Assembly (NCBI GenBank): GCA_038233215.1
Contig: JBBSML010000007.1
Coordinates: forward strand, 1-64,000
Direction: 5' to 3'
Source of the DNA: JACDBZ01 sp038233215
GTDB lineage: Bacteria > Chloroflexota > Limnocylindria > QHBO01
DNA: 64,000 nucleotides
The notes beneath the pieces are model-generated. The model did no database searches and was not told the origin of the DNA. It saw nothing but the letters and a program-made list of their open reading frames with translations. Within the stretch, counting starts at the first letter, position 1. The number at the start of each line of letters is the position of its first letter. Positions 1 to 8,174 of the stretch are shown here, in pieces. Both the position numbers and the translations under genes were made by a program.

Positions 1-29
1 CCGTCTTCTGCCAGCTGATCAGACCATCG

Positions 30-614
30 ATGCTCCATTCCACGCCTCCCGGACGCCACGCGCCGACCCAATCGGGCCGTGATCCGGCTCGACGGCCGTT
101 TCCGCGGATCAATCGCCGCGAGCGGCCGGCGCTTCGGTGGATCCGGGCTAAGGAATCGAAAGCGGCCGCTCCGGAACAGGCGACACTGCCCGCCTCGATA
201 CGGGCGCTGATGGCCAAGCGAGAGACCGTCCGTCGAACCATCGTGGAAGAGGCGCAGCGCTACGATGTTCCCGCCGCCTTGGCCCTTGCGGTCGCGTGGC
301 AGGAGTCGGGCTGGCAGCAGGGCGTTATCAGCCACGCGGGCGCCGTGGGCGTCATGCAGCTGATGCCGGCGACTGCCGAATGGGTTGGAGACGTCATGCT
401 CGGCACCCCCGTCCAGATCCGTGACATGCGCCACAACGTCAGGGCCGGGGTCCGCCTGCTGGCGCACTACCTTGCCCACTACGACGGCGATCGTGCGCGG
501 GTGCTCGCCGCGTACTACCAGGGACAGTGGGCCACCGATCACCACGGCATCTACCCCGTGAGCAGGCCGTACATAGCCTCCATCAAGGTGCTCGAGCGCC
601 TGTTCGACGACTGA
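30..614 (+). CDS. Lytic transglycosylase, SLT domain (5' end uncertain)
   Basis: Murein lytic transglycosylase of the SLT/Slt70-like family, which cleaves the glycan strand of peptidoglycan outside the membrane. The catalytic glutamate is in AWQESGW (about E92), followed by the conserved GVMQLMPAT at 107-115 and the AAYYQG segment near 167. The first 60 residues are Arg/Pro-rich and do not look like a signal peptide. The reading frame is open to the left edge of the window, so the true start may lie upstream and the N-terminal part given here is unreliable. It converges on yraN with 8 bp between the two stop codons. Confidence 0.82.
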   Translation: MLHSTPPGRHAPTQSGRDPARRPFPRINRRERPALRWIRAKESKAAAPEQATLPASIRALMAKRETVRRTIVEEAQRYDVPAALALAVAWQESGWQQGVISHAGAVGVMQLMPATAEWVGDVMLGTPVQIRDMRHNVRAGVRLLAHYLAHYDGDRARVLAAYYQGQWATDHHGIYPVSRPYIASIKVLERLFDD

Positions 615-622
615 CGCGTGAC

Positions 623-1000
623 CTACCAGGCGCCGATGTCCGGGATCCGTCGCAGCTGCCAGCGCGTGACGCTCCCGGGCACCGGTGCCACGGTCACCAG
701 GTCCACCCGCAGGCCATGATGTAGCTCGCCGCTCACTGCCCCGAAGGCGGCGAGGGTGCGTCCGAGGCGCGCCGTACGGCGCTGGTCGATCATCTCGGCA
801 CTGTTCCCAGTCCGATCCAACCGTCGGGCCTTCACCTCGACCGCGACGAGGACCATCGTCGGATCAAGGGCGATGAGGTCGACCTCTCCCCCGGCCGCCG
901 AGCGATAGCGGCGCGCGAGGATCCTCCAACCCGCGGCCCCGAGCCATGCCGCGACGGCCCCCTCGGCCGCGATGCCCAGGTCGTGGCGCGCATCTCCCAT
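623..1000 (-). CDS. yraN: YraN / UPF0102 family protein
   Basis: 125-residue UPF0102 protein, a small fold related to Holliday-junction resolvase-type nucleases. Visible family motifs are GE-VDLIA at about 38-44 and VAVEVKAR at about 52-59, the acidic/Lys arrangement of a PD-(D/E)XK-like core. Function is not established for the family. It is the last gene of the long minus-strand train and follows rnhB, a pairing (rplS-rnhB-yraN) seen in many bacteria. Confidence 0.88.
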   Translation of the reverse strand: MGDARHDLGIAAEGAVAAWLGAAGWRILARRYRSAAGGEVDLIALDPTMVLVAVEVKARRLDRTGNSAEMIDQRRTARLGRTLAAFGAVSGELHHGLRVDLVTVAPVPGSVTRWQLRRIPDIGAW

Positions 1001-1045
1001 CGGACGGTGGCTCCTCGCGGGAGGCGAGTCGTTCGAACGGATGCC

Positions 1046-1780
1046 TCAGTCGAGGCCGAGTGCCTCTTCGTCGACGATCTCCCAGTCGAGCTCGAGCGGA
1101 AGCTGCGTGCCCGCCAGCAGGAGCCGGATCGGCGCGAATGATCGGCGGTGCCACGCACATGGTCCGTCGCTGATCAGCGCATCGACGTGTCTGCGGGTGC
1201 CGTACCCCTTGTGCCGAGCGAAGCCGTAGCCCGGGTAGCGTTGATCGATCTCGCGGCAGATGCGGTCACGCGTGACCTTGGCCACGATGCTTGCGGCAGC
1301 GATCGATGCGCTGATCGCATCGCCGTCAATGATCGGGCGCTGCGGAAGGTCCACGTCGCGCAGGCGTAGGGCATCGATGAGCAGGTGGTCCGGCGGCTCG
1401 GCAAGCCTGTCGAGCGCATGGCGCATTGCAAGCTTGGTGGCCTGAAGAATATTGATTCGATCGATGACCTCAACCTCGACGCAGCCGACTCCCACCCCCT
1501 CGGCCCGGTCCAGGATCAGCTCGTACAGCGCTTCGCGACGCGCACGCGGCAATACCTTCGAGTCGCGGATGCCCTTGATCCGATGACGCTCGGGCAGGAT
1601 GACGGCGGCTGCCACAACTGGACCAGCCAGACATCCCCTGCCGACCTCGTCGAGACCGGCGATACGTCGAAACCCCGCGAGATGCAGCTCGCGCTCGTGG
1701 CGCATATGCGCGTCGCGAGCCTTGATCCGTCGCCGCTTCGTGAGACGGGGCGGTACCGGCCCAGGAAGGATCCGGCTCAC
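1046..1780 (-). CDS. rnhB: Ribonuclease HII
   Basis: Cleaves RNA of RNA-DNA hybrids, including single ribonucleotides left in DNA. The family signature GLDEVGRG with its DExGRG acid residues is followed by LLIDALRL and KVTRDRICRE, which supply the other acids. I place the start at GTG 1780, 4 bp after the rplS stop; this gives 244 residues. An ATG at 1705 (AHMRHERE) is an alternative that would still keep the whole catalytic domain. The frame runs on upstream inside rplS, but that part has no family resemblance. Confidence 0.9.
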   Translation of the reverse strand: MSRILPGPVPPRLTKRRRIKARDAHMRHERELHLAGFRRIAGLDEVGRGCLAGPVVAAAVILPERHRIKGIRDSKVLPRARREALYELILDRAEGVGVGCVEVEVIDRINILQATKLAMRHALDRLAEPPDHLLIDALRLRDVDLPQRPIIDGDAISASIAAASIVAKVTRDRICREIDQRYPGYGFARHKGYGTRRHVDALISDGPCAWHRRSFAPIRLLLAGTQLPLELDWEIVDEEALGLD

Positions 1781-1784
1781 CGGG

Positions 1785-2132
1785 TCAGTTCGTGCGCCGC
1801 TCGCGGAGCGTTGCGGACTTGCCGACCCGGTCTCGGAGGAAGTAGAGCTGCGCGCGTCGAGCGACACCATGACGGACGACCTCGATTCGATCGATGCGCG
1901 GTGCATGCACCATGAAGGTGCGCTCGACACCGACGCCGCTGGCGATCCTGCGCACGGTGATGGCCTTGTTGAGGCCGCCCCCGCGCATCCGCATCACCGT
2001 TCCTTCGAACACCTGGATCCGTTCGCGGGTGCCCTCGACGACCTTCACCGCCACGCGAACCGTGTCACCCGGTGCGATCTCCGGTACATCGGTGCGGAGC
2101 TGCTCGCGCTCGAGCTCCTTGATGGCGTTCAT
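1785..2132 (-). CDS. rplS: Large ribosomal subunit protein bL19
   Basis: 115 residues, the normal length for bL19, a protein at the 30S-50S interface. Typical L19 segments are visible: the basic N-terminal helix, PGDTVRVAVKVVEG, VFEGTVMRMRGGG and a GVGVERTF stretch before the Arg-rich tail. It follows trmD after about 100 bp, which hold a candidate promoter (2225-2252) and a perfect GC hairpin at 2153-2168 in the 5' leader. The canonical order rpsP-khpA-rimM-trmD-rplS is complete here. Confidence 0.97.
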   Translation of the reverse strand: MNAIKELEREQLRTDVPEIAPGDTVRVAVKVVEGTRERIQVFEGTVMRMRGGGLNKAITVRRIASGVGVERTFMVHAPRIDRIEVVRHGVARRAQLYFLRDRVGKSATLRERRTN

Positions 2133-2224
2133 CTTGCGCGGATCCTCATTATCGCGGGCTTACCCGCGGCTTATCGAATGGCGACACGGAAACGCGACCG
2201 CGCTGGCGGCCGCGACGTCCGCTG

Positions 2225-2252
2225 AGTATACCGGACTATTCGGCCTCGTCCA
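2225..2252 (-). promoter_or_regulatory. Candidate promoter for rplS-rnhB-yraN
   Basis: On the minus strand TATACT (2225-2230) lies 16 bp downstream of TGGACG (2247-2252), a four-of-six match to the -35 consensus. It overlaps the last codons of trmD and would start transcription about 85 bp before rplS, leaving room for a leader with a GC hairpin at 2153-2168. Inferred from sequence alone. Confidence 0.4.
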
Positions 2253-2961
2253 TCCGGAGGCGGCTCAACTGAACGCGGTCGTCGTCGCTCAGGTTTGCGG
2301 TCTCGAGCAGATCGGGACGTCGCAGCAAGGTCCGACGCAACGATTCATGCCGTCGCCAGCGTTCGACTTCGGCGTGATGACCTGAGAGAAGCACGGGCGG
2401 CACCGCATCGTCGCGAAAGATCTCCGGGCGAGTGTACTGCGGGTACTCCAGCAGGCCCGATGCGAAGGAGTCACCTTCGTGTGACGCCTCGGCGATGACG
2501 CCGGGGACCAGGCGCACGACCGCGTCGATGAGGACGAGTGCCGGCAGCTCCCCACCGGTGACGACATAGTCGCCGATGCTGACCTCTCGATCGACGAGGG
2601 TTCGAACACGTTCGTCGATCCCCTCATATCGACCACAGATGATCGCCAGGTGAGGAATCCGCGCGATCTGGCGCGCCAGCCGATCGGTCAGGGGTGATCC
2701 TGCCGGATCCATGAGGACGACATGGGACCCGCTGTCGCGCAGCGGCTCCACGGTCGCGAACAATGGCTCCGGCCGCATGACCATGCCCGCTCCCCCGCCG
2801 TATGGGTAGTCATCGACCGAGCGGTGCCGCCCGATGCCGTGCGCGCGCAGGTCGTGGATCCCGAACTCGACCAGTCCTACCTCCGCCGCGCGACCGATGA
2901 TGGAGGTGCCCAGTGGCCCCTGGACCAGCTCCGGGAAGAGGGTGACGACATCGATGCGCAT
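2236..2961 (-). CDS. trmD: tRNA (guanine(37)-N1)-methyltransferase TrmD
   Basis: Methylates G37 next to the anticodon in several tRNAs, using SAM, and prevents +1 frameshifting. 241 residues, standard length. The trefoil-knot SAM site is visible as ICGRYEGIDERV followed by VSIGDYVVTGGELPAL, and the N-terminus MRIDVVTLFPEL is the family start. It lies 4 bp after rimM and belongs to the ribosome/tRNA maturation block. Confidence 0.97.
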   Translation of the reverse strand: MRIDVVTLFPELVQGPLGTSIIGRAAEVGLVEFGIHDLRAHGIGRHRSVDDYPYGGGAGMVMRPEPLFATVEPLRDSGSHVVLMDPAGSPLTDRLARQIARIPHLAIICGRYEGIDERVRTLVDREVSIGDYVVTGGELPALVLIDAVVRLVPGVIAEASHEGDSFASGLLEYPQYTRPEIFRDDAVPPVLLSGHHAEVERWRRHESLRRTLLRRPDLLETANLSDDDRVQLSRLRMDEAE

Positions 2962-2965
2962 CGGC

Positions 2966-3499
2966 TTAACGGACCTCTTCGTCCTCGTCCGGCGCGACGA
3001 CCATCACGCCGGCGTCGAGGTCGATGCGAAGCACCACGGATCGCAGCGCGGGCACCAATCGCTCTCCATGCTCGCCGACGATCCGATACACCTCGTTGTC
3101 TCCGGCGCGAAAGATCTCGACCAGCTCTCCGACACTGGAGCCATCCGGTGCTTCCACCCTCAATCCCATCAGGTCGCCCCAGTAGTAGGTCTCAGCGGGC
3201 AGGCCGCGCGCCGGCGCCTCGAGGTAGCGGTCGCTGAGTGCCTCCGCGGCCTCACGCGTCGTGAAGCGATCGAGATGCAGGACGGTGGTGCGACCGCCCG
3301 CCTCGACGCGGAGGATGGTGATCGGTGCAGGGTCACCCTCGAGCCATACCTCGGTACCGGGAGCGAGACGCTCCGGCCAGTCGGTCACGAGCTCCACGCG
3401 CACCGCCCCGGCGAGCCCTTTTGCGCCGAGGATCCTGGCCACGGCCAGGCGACGTTCACTCGGCGTCGGAAACGATCTCCAGCTCGACGTGTCGGCCAT
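2966..3499 (-). CDS. rimM: Ribosome maturation factor RimM
   Basis: Assists maturation of the 30S head by binding near uS19. An N-terminal beta-barrel domain begins at LAVARILGAKGLAGAVRVEL and a PRC-barrel domain at TYYWGDLMGLRV. With ATG 3499 the gene overlaps khpA by 44 bp and carries about 18 residues before the conserved start; GTG 3442, just after the khpA stop, would begin almost exactly at the family core. The start is therefore uncertain, the identity is not. Confidence 0.9.
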   Translation of the reverse strand: MADTSSWRSFPTPSERRLAVARILGAKGLAGAVRVELVTDWPERLAPGTEVWLEGDPAPITILRVEAGGRTTVLHLDRFTTREAAEALSDRYLEAPARGLPAETYYWGDLMGLRVEAPDGSSVGELVEIFRAGDNEVYRIVGEHGERLVPALRSVVLRIDLDAGVMVVAPDEDEEVR

Positions 3500-3695
3500 C
3501 CTTGGTAGCCATCACCTTGAGCAAGCTGCGAATGGCATTGGCTATACGGCCGTCGCGGCCGATGACGCGACCCATGTCCTCCTGGTCGACGCCGAGGGTG
3601 AGGACCGTCTCGTCCGGATCTTCGTCGATCTCGACCCAGACAGCGTCCGGCTTGTCAACGAGACCGCGTGCCACGTATTCCAGAAAGGCCTTCAC
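3456..3695 (-). CDS. khpA: KH-domain RNA-binding protein KhpA
   Basis: 79-residue single type-II KH domain protein with the RNA-binding loop GRVIGRDGRIANAIRSL. In other bacteria KhpA binds many RNAs, often with KhpB. It starts with GTG overlapping the rpsP stop (GTGA at 3692-3695), which implies translational coupling, and is in its usual place between rpsP and rimM. Confidence 0.93.
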   Translation of the reverse strand: MKAFLEYVARGLVDKPDAVWVEIDEDPDETVLTLGVDQEDMGRVIGRDGRIANAIRSLLKVMATKDGRHVELEIVSDAE

Positions 3696-4126
3696 GTATC
3701 GGCCTTTTGCGGCTCGGCGGCATCCGTGGTCGCCTCAGCCTTGCCCGCATCGGTCGTCGAAAGCGCTGTCGCTTCGTCAGCCGGATCGGTCGCGGGCTTC
3801 GTCTCTATTGTTGCCTTCGAGGCAGCCTTCGGCTTCGTCGTGCGCGTCGGCCGCTTCGGCTTTTCGGCCTCGACGGGCTGCTGAGCGGCTCTGTCCGCCT
3901 GACGCATCAGCTTCACAACCGTCTCCGACGGCTGCGCGCCCTTGCCGATCCAGGCGTTGATCCGCTCCGTCTCGAGGTTGACGGTCGCGGGCTCCGTCAG
4001 CGGGTCATAGAACCCGAGGATCTCGAGCGCGCGCCCATCGCGCGACCGCCGCTTGTCAATGGCGATGACCCGATACGACGGACGCTTGGTGGCGCCGACG
4101 CGGGTCAATCGAATGCGAACTGCCAA
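3692..4126 (-). CDS. rpsP: Small ribosomal subunit protein bS16 with long C-terminal tail
   Basis: Residues 1 to about 80 are a normal bS16: MAVRIRLTRVGATKRPSYRV, then GFYDPLTEP and the INAWIGKGAQPSETV segment. About 60 further residues form a low-complexity tail rich in Lys, Thr, Ala and acids, so the protein is 144 residues rather than about 80-90. The tail is probably disordered and exposed on the ribosome. First gene of the rpsP-khpA-rimM-trmD-rplS block, 42 bp after the DUF3352 gene. Confidence 0.96.
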   Translation of the reverse strand: MAVRIRLTRVGATKRPSYRVIAIDKRRSRDGRALEILGFYDPLTEPATVNLETERINAWIGKGAQPSETVVKLMRQADRAAQQPVEAEKPKRPTRTTKPKAASKATIETKPATDPADEATALSTTDAGKAEATTDAAEPQKADT

Positions 4127-4168
4127 CTGGTGAACCTCTGTGTGGGTTGGTGACTGATGTATTCGGCG

Positions 4169-5737
4169 CTACGGTTCATCGACCGTCAGCACCGCGTGGA
4201 ATTCGACCTGATCATCACGGGACGGTAAGGTGAATCCGAAGCTCCCGATCTGTCCAAGGATATCGAGCGTATCATCCGACAGGCCGATGGTCGGACCAAG
4301 CAGATCGACGACCGCGCCGACGTCCATGAATACCTCGTTCCCGGCGCGCTCGCCCGCGACCTCGAACGTTCGCGCGTAGCGGTCGCTGCCGGCGATCGTT
4401 TCGCCACCGGCATGCGCCTGAAGTGCGGACGCCACCTGCTCTGCTCCCAGCGCGATGATGATGATGCCATCACGCACGGCGTAGGCTACCTCGACAGCCG
4501 CGGGGATGGAGACGATCGTGATGTCCGCGCCAACGCCTTCCTCGGTCCGCTCGCTCGCCCCGGTGGCCACCAGGCGCTCGACGATTCGCTTGAGCCCTGC
4601 CTCGGCCGCTTCGGGGTCCTCGGGCCGCAGCAGGACCTGTCCCGTGGGCAGGCCGTTCTGGAGGCCGGCGATCGCAACCCCGACCTCTCGGTCGAGCAAG
4701 GGAAGAAGGTCGGCGTCGATATCGATCCCGAACCCGAAGGCGGCCAACGCTCGAATCGTATCGAGCGCGCCGGTGAGCTCCTCGCCCTCGGGCACGGACG
4801 CGGCGGCCGCCTCCGCATCTTCGAGGGTCTGGCGCAGGCCGAAGACGACCACTTCGGCGATCGTATCCTCCGGCATCCAGTCAACCAGGCTCGACGGTTC
4901 TCCTCCCAGGCCGAAGCCCGCAGCGGACGATGACGCAGGCCCGTCGCGGTCAAATGGAGCGCTTCCGCTGAGGCGCAGCCCGTCGGGCTCGGCAACGAGC
5001 GCGGCTCCGGCGGTGCTGAATGCCGAGAGCTGCTCGCCGATCCCGGTCGCCTCCGCCAGCGCGGCGAGGTCGACGAACGCGCTCGCCAGGTGATCGGCCG
5101 GCAGGTCGGCCATGGTGGTTCGGAAGTCCTCGCGAATCGAAAGCGCGTCGGCACCGCCCTGCACGTCCACCACGGCCTCGATCCCATCGGCGGACTCCCC
5201 GAGGACGAGCATCTCGCCGACGAACGCGTAAGCGCCGCCTTCGGCGACATGAAGCTCCACGCCCCCGTACAGCTGTTCGGTGAAGCTGATGCCACCATCA
5301 GAGGCAAGCTCGCCAAAGGCGGTTTCCGCCGCGGCCCTGTCCTTTACCTCCGCGATCAGCACCGCGATCGGATCGGCCGAGTCGCCGGTCGCCGGCCAGC
5401 CGGCGATCGCGACCTGGTTTCCGAGCCACGGCTTGATCTGGTCCTGGTAATCGAGGCCCAATCCCGCGCTTCCGATCAGGTTTTCGACCACCTGGTCGAC
5501 CTTCTGGTCAAGCGAGGCCTCATCCGCGAAGCCAGGCAGCCTGCCGATCAACCCGCCCAGGTTCATCTGCTGCCCGGTCGACGGCTGAAGATAGACATTC
5601 AGGTAGACGGTGGTTTGCGCGGGGACCAGGGATGACGCGCGATCGGTCGAGTCCGAGAAGAGCAGGAGAAAGCCCGCCAGAAAGGCGGCGGCGGTGAGGC
5701 TGATGAGCGTGACGAGTGCGACGACGAGCCGATGCAT
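4169..5737 (-). CDS. DUF3352 family membrane-anchored protein
   Basis: 522-residue protein with one N-terminal membrane helix (about 5-29), then a large extracytoplasmic region resembling DUF3352, a family of unknown function. Typical features are the start after the helix (LVPAQTTVYLNV), a segment PWLGNQVAIAGWP near 105 and repeated FVDVAA/VLIA-type strands. It ends with TAG and is 4 bp from ffh, so it is cotranscribed with ffh and rpsP, but nothing ties it to SRP or the ribosome functionally. Confidence 0.7.
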   Translation of the reverse strand: MHRLVVALVTLISLTAAAFLAGFLLLFSDSTDRASSLVPAQTTVYLNVYLQPSTGQQMNLGGLIGRLPGFADEASLDQKVDQVVENLIGSAGLGLDYQDQIKPWLGNQVAIAGWPATGDSADPIAVLIAEVKDRAAAETAFGELASDGGISFTEQLYGGVELHVAEGGAYAFVGEMLVLGESADGIEAVVDVQGGADALSIREDFRTTMADLPADHLASAFVDLAALAEATGIGEQLSAFSTAGAALVAEPDGLRLSGSAPFDRDGPASSSAAGFGLGGEPSSLVDWMPEDTIAEVVVFGLRQTLEDAEAAAASVPEGEELTGALDTIRALAAFGFGIDIDADLLPLLDREVGVAIAGLQNGLPTGQVLLRPEDPEAAEAGLKRIVERLVATGASERTEEGVGADITIVSIPAAVEVAYAVRDGIIIIALGAEQVASALQAHAGGETIAGSDRYARTFEVAGERAGNEVFMDVGAVVDLLGPTIGLSDDTLDILGQIGSFGFTLPSRDDQVEFHAVLTVDEP

Positions 5738-5740
5738 CCG

Positions 5741-7078
5741 TCAGCGCCCGAGGAGGGCGCCGAGGCCGCCACCCATGCGTGGCATCTTGCCGCCGCTGAA
5801 TTGTTTCATCATCCGCTGCATCTCGACAAACTGCTTCAGAAGCCGATTCACGTCCGCAGTCGATGAGCCGCTCCCGAGAGCAATTCGCCGTCGGCGGCTC
5901 GCCTTGATGATCTCGGGGCGTCGACGTTCCTCGGGAGTCATCGAATCGATGATCGCCTCGATCCGCTTCATCTGCCCCGAGTCGACCGCTTCCTGCGCCG
6001 CCCCGGCCATCTGGCCTGCCCCGGGGATCATGCCGAGCAGCTGGCCGATGGGACCCATCTTCTTGATCTGGTTCAGTTGACTGCGGAAGTCCTCGAGGGT
6101 GAACCGATTCTCCATCATCCGCTGCGCGACCTGCTCGGCCTCCGCCTGGTCGACGTTCTCCTGGACTCGCTCGACGAAGCTGAGGATGTCGCCCATGCCG
6201 AGGATGCGCTGCGCAAGCCGATCCGGGTGGAACGCCTCGAGCCCGTCGGTCCGCTCACCGGTCCCGAGGAAGGCGATCGGCAGGCCCGTGGCTGCCCGGA
6301 TGCTGAGCGCGGCGCCACCGCGAGCGTCGCCGTCCATCTTCGTCAGCACGAGGCCCGTGATCGGAAGCTTGGCGTGAAACGCGTCTGCCACCCGCACGGC
6401 TTCCTGGCCGGTCATAGCATCCACGATGAGCAAGGTCTCGGCGGGCGTGACGGCCCCGACGATGCGGACAAGCTCATCCATCATCGCCTCGTCGACGTGC
6501 AGCCGGCCAGCGGTATCGAGAATCATGACGTCGACGCCACGCTGGCGAGCCTCCTCGAGGCCAGAGCGGGCCACCTCGAGCGCCGGAGTGCCCACCGGGC
6601 GGGTATGAACCTCGACCCCGATCTGATCGCCGAGCTGGACGAGCTGATCGACCGCTGCGGGCCGATACACGTCTGCCGCGACGAGGAGAGGCTTCTTGCC
6701 ATCCCGGCGCAGCCGCACGGCCAGCTTGGCCGCGGTCGTCGTCTTTCCCGAGCCCTGGAGACCCACCATCATCAGCACCGAGGGCTTGGCAGCAAGGCTG
6801 AGATGGTGGCGCGCGCCGCCGAGGACAGTGACGAGCTCCTCATGCACGATCTTGACGATCTGTTGGCCGGGGTTCAGACCGGTCAGGAGGTCGGAACCAA
6901 CGGCACGCTCGCGAACTCGAGCCACGAAGTCCTTGACGACGCGGAAATTGACGTCCGCCTCGAGGAGGGCAAGGCGGATTTCTCGCAGGGCGACCTCGAG
7001 GTCCGCCTCGGTGATCCTGGCCTTGCCACGAAGACGCTCGCTGATGCCCTGCAGGCGTGCTGAGAGAGACTCGAACAT
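5741..7078 (-). CDS. ffh: Signal recognition particle protein Ffh (SRP54)
   Basis: 445 residues. GTPase that binds signal peptides with 4.5S RNA and hands nascent membrane proteins to FtsY. N domain from MFESLSARLQGISERL; G domain with GLQGSGKTTTAAKL, DTAGRLHVDE and TKMDGDARGG; a Met/Gly-rich M domain at the C-terminus ending GGGLGALLGR. The start ATG 7078 matches the family; the frame continues upstream without family similarity. It follows ftsY after 91 bp. Confidence 0.97.
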   Translation of the reverse strand: MFESLSARLQGISERLRGKARITEADLEVALREIRLALLEADVNFRVVKDFVARVRERAVGSDLLTGLNPGQQIVKIVHEELVTVLGGARHHLSLAAKPSVLMMVGLQGSGKTTTAAKLAVRLRRDGKKPLLVAADVYRPAAVDQLVQLGDQIGVEVHTRPVGTPALEVARSGLEEARQRGVDVMILDTAGRLHVDEAMMDELVRIVGAVTPAETLLIVDAMTGQEAVRVADAFHAKLPITGLVLTKMDGDARGGAALSIRAATGLPIAFLGTGERTDGLEAFHPDRLAQRILGMGDILSFVERVQENVDQAEAEQVAQRMMENRFTLEDFRSQLNQIKKMGPIGQLLGMIPGAGQMAGAAQEAVDSGQMKRIEAIIDSMTPEERRRPEIIKASRRRRIALGSGSSTADVNRLLKQFVEMQRMMKQFSGGKMPRMGGGLGALLGR

Positions 7079-7169
7079 GAATGGTCCGCTACGGGCTCGA
7101 TGCCGGCCGGAAGAGGGTCGGCAAACGGCTGCCCATTCTACGGGCCGCCGACAGCGGCGGCAACGGAGG

Positions 7170-8174
7170 CTATTCGGCGAAGAGCCATTCGACGAACGCC
7201 TCGGGGTCGAATGGGGCGAGCGCATCGATCTCCTCGCCGACCCCGGCGAACAGGATCGGGACCCCGAGCCGCTCCGCCACGGCCAGCGCGACACCGCCCT
7301 TTGCCGTGCCATCCAGCTTGGTCAGAATGATGCCGGTCACGCCGACCTCGCGGCTGAAGGCCTCCGCCTGCATCAGCCCGTTCTGCCCGGTCGTTGCATC
7401 CAGGACCAACAGGACGTGCCTCGGCTGCCCCGGCAGCCGGCGCTCGATGACGCGACGAATCTTCGCCAGCTCGTCCATCAGCTGCTGCTTGTTCTGGAGT
7501 CGACCGGCCGTGTCGACCAACACGACGTCGAGATTCCGTGCCTGAGCGGCCACGACCGCATCGAACGCCACGGCACCGGGGTCGGCGCCGGCGCGCTGCG
7601 CAATGACCGGCACGCTCAGCTGTTCGCCCCAGATGCGCAGCTGCTCGACAGCGGCAGCTCGGAAGGTATCTGCCGCAGCGAGGGCAAGCGTGTGGCCCTC
7701 GGCGGTAAGGCGATAGGCGAGCTTGGCGAGCGACGTCGTCTTGCCGGTCCCGTTGACGCCCACCAACAGGATCACCGATGGCGCATCGCCGAGCTCGAAC
7801 CGCCCGGATCCGACGCGCACGAGCCGGTCGCGGATCTCGGTCGTCAATGCTCGGCGTGCATCCTCGCCGCTGCGTCCGCCATCCGCGCGGAACCGCGCGC
7901 GTGCCGCGTCCACAAGCTCCAGGGTGGTCGTTGTTCCGACGTCGGCGCCGATCAACGCTTCCTCGACGTCGTCCCACGTCGCCGCGGTCGCCGGCGAGCC
8001 AGCGCCCATGATCGAACGCAGGCGGGCACCGAGGCCCGAGGAATGCGCGCGGAGTCCCATGCCGCTCCGCTCACGCCGCGGGCGCGGGACCGCGGTCGGC
8101 TCCGCCTTGACCGCGGTCGGCTGCACGTCGACTTCGTCCGGTCCGGTCGGTACATCACGACGACGCCAGAACAT
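7170..8174 (-). CDS. ftsY: SRP receptor FtsY
   Basis: 334-residue SRP receptor GTPase. A short Arg/acidic N-terminal A region (about 1-45) is followed by the NG domain: GVNGTGKTTSLAKLA, AADTFRAAAVEQL, DTAGRLQNKQQLMDEL and TKLDGTAKGG. Its ATG overlaps the smc TGA by one base (TGATG), so it is translationally coupled to smc. The order smc-ftsY-ffh is common in Gram-positive-type and Chloroflexota genomes. Confidence 0.97.
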   Translation of the reverse strand: MFWRRRDVPTGPDEVDVQPTAVKAEPTAVPRPRRERSGMGLRAHSSGLGARLRSIMGAGSPATAATWDDVEEALIGADVGTTTTLELVDAARARFRADGGRSGEDARRALTTEIRDRLVRVGSGRFELGDAPSVILLVGVNGTGKTTSLAKLAYRLTAEGHTLALAAADTFRAAAVEQLRIWGEQLSVPVIAQRAGADPGAVAFDAVVAAQARNLDVVLVDTAGRLQNKQQLMDELAKIRRVIERRLPGQPRHVLLVLDATTGQNGLMQAEAFSREVGVTGIILTKLDGTAKGGVALAVAERLGVPILFAGVGEEIDALAPFDPEAFVEWLFAE

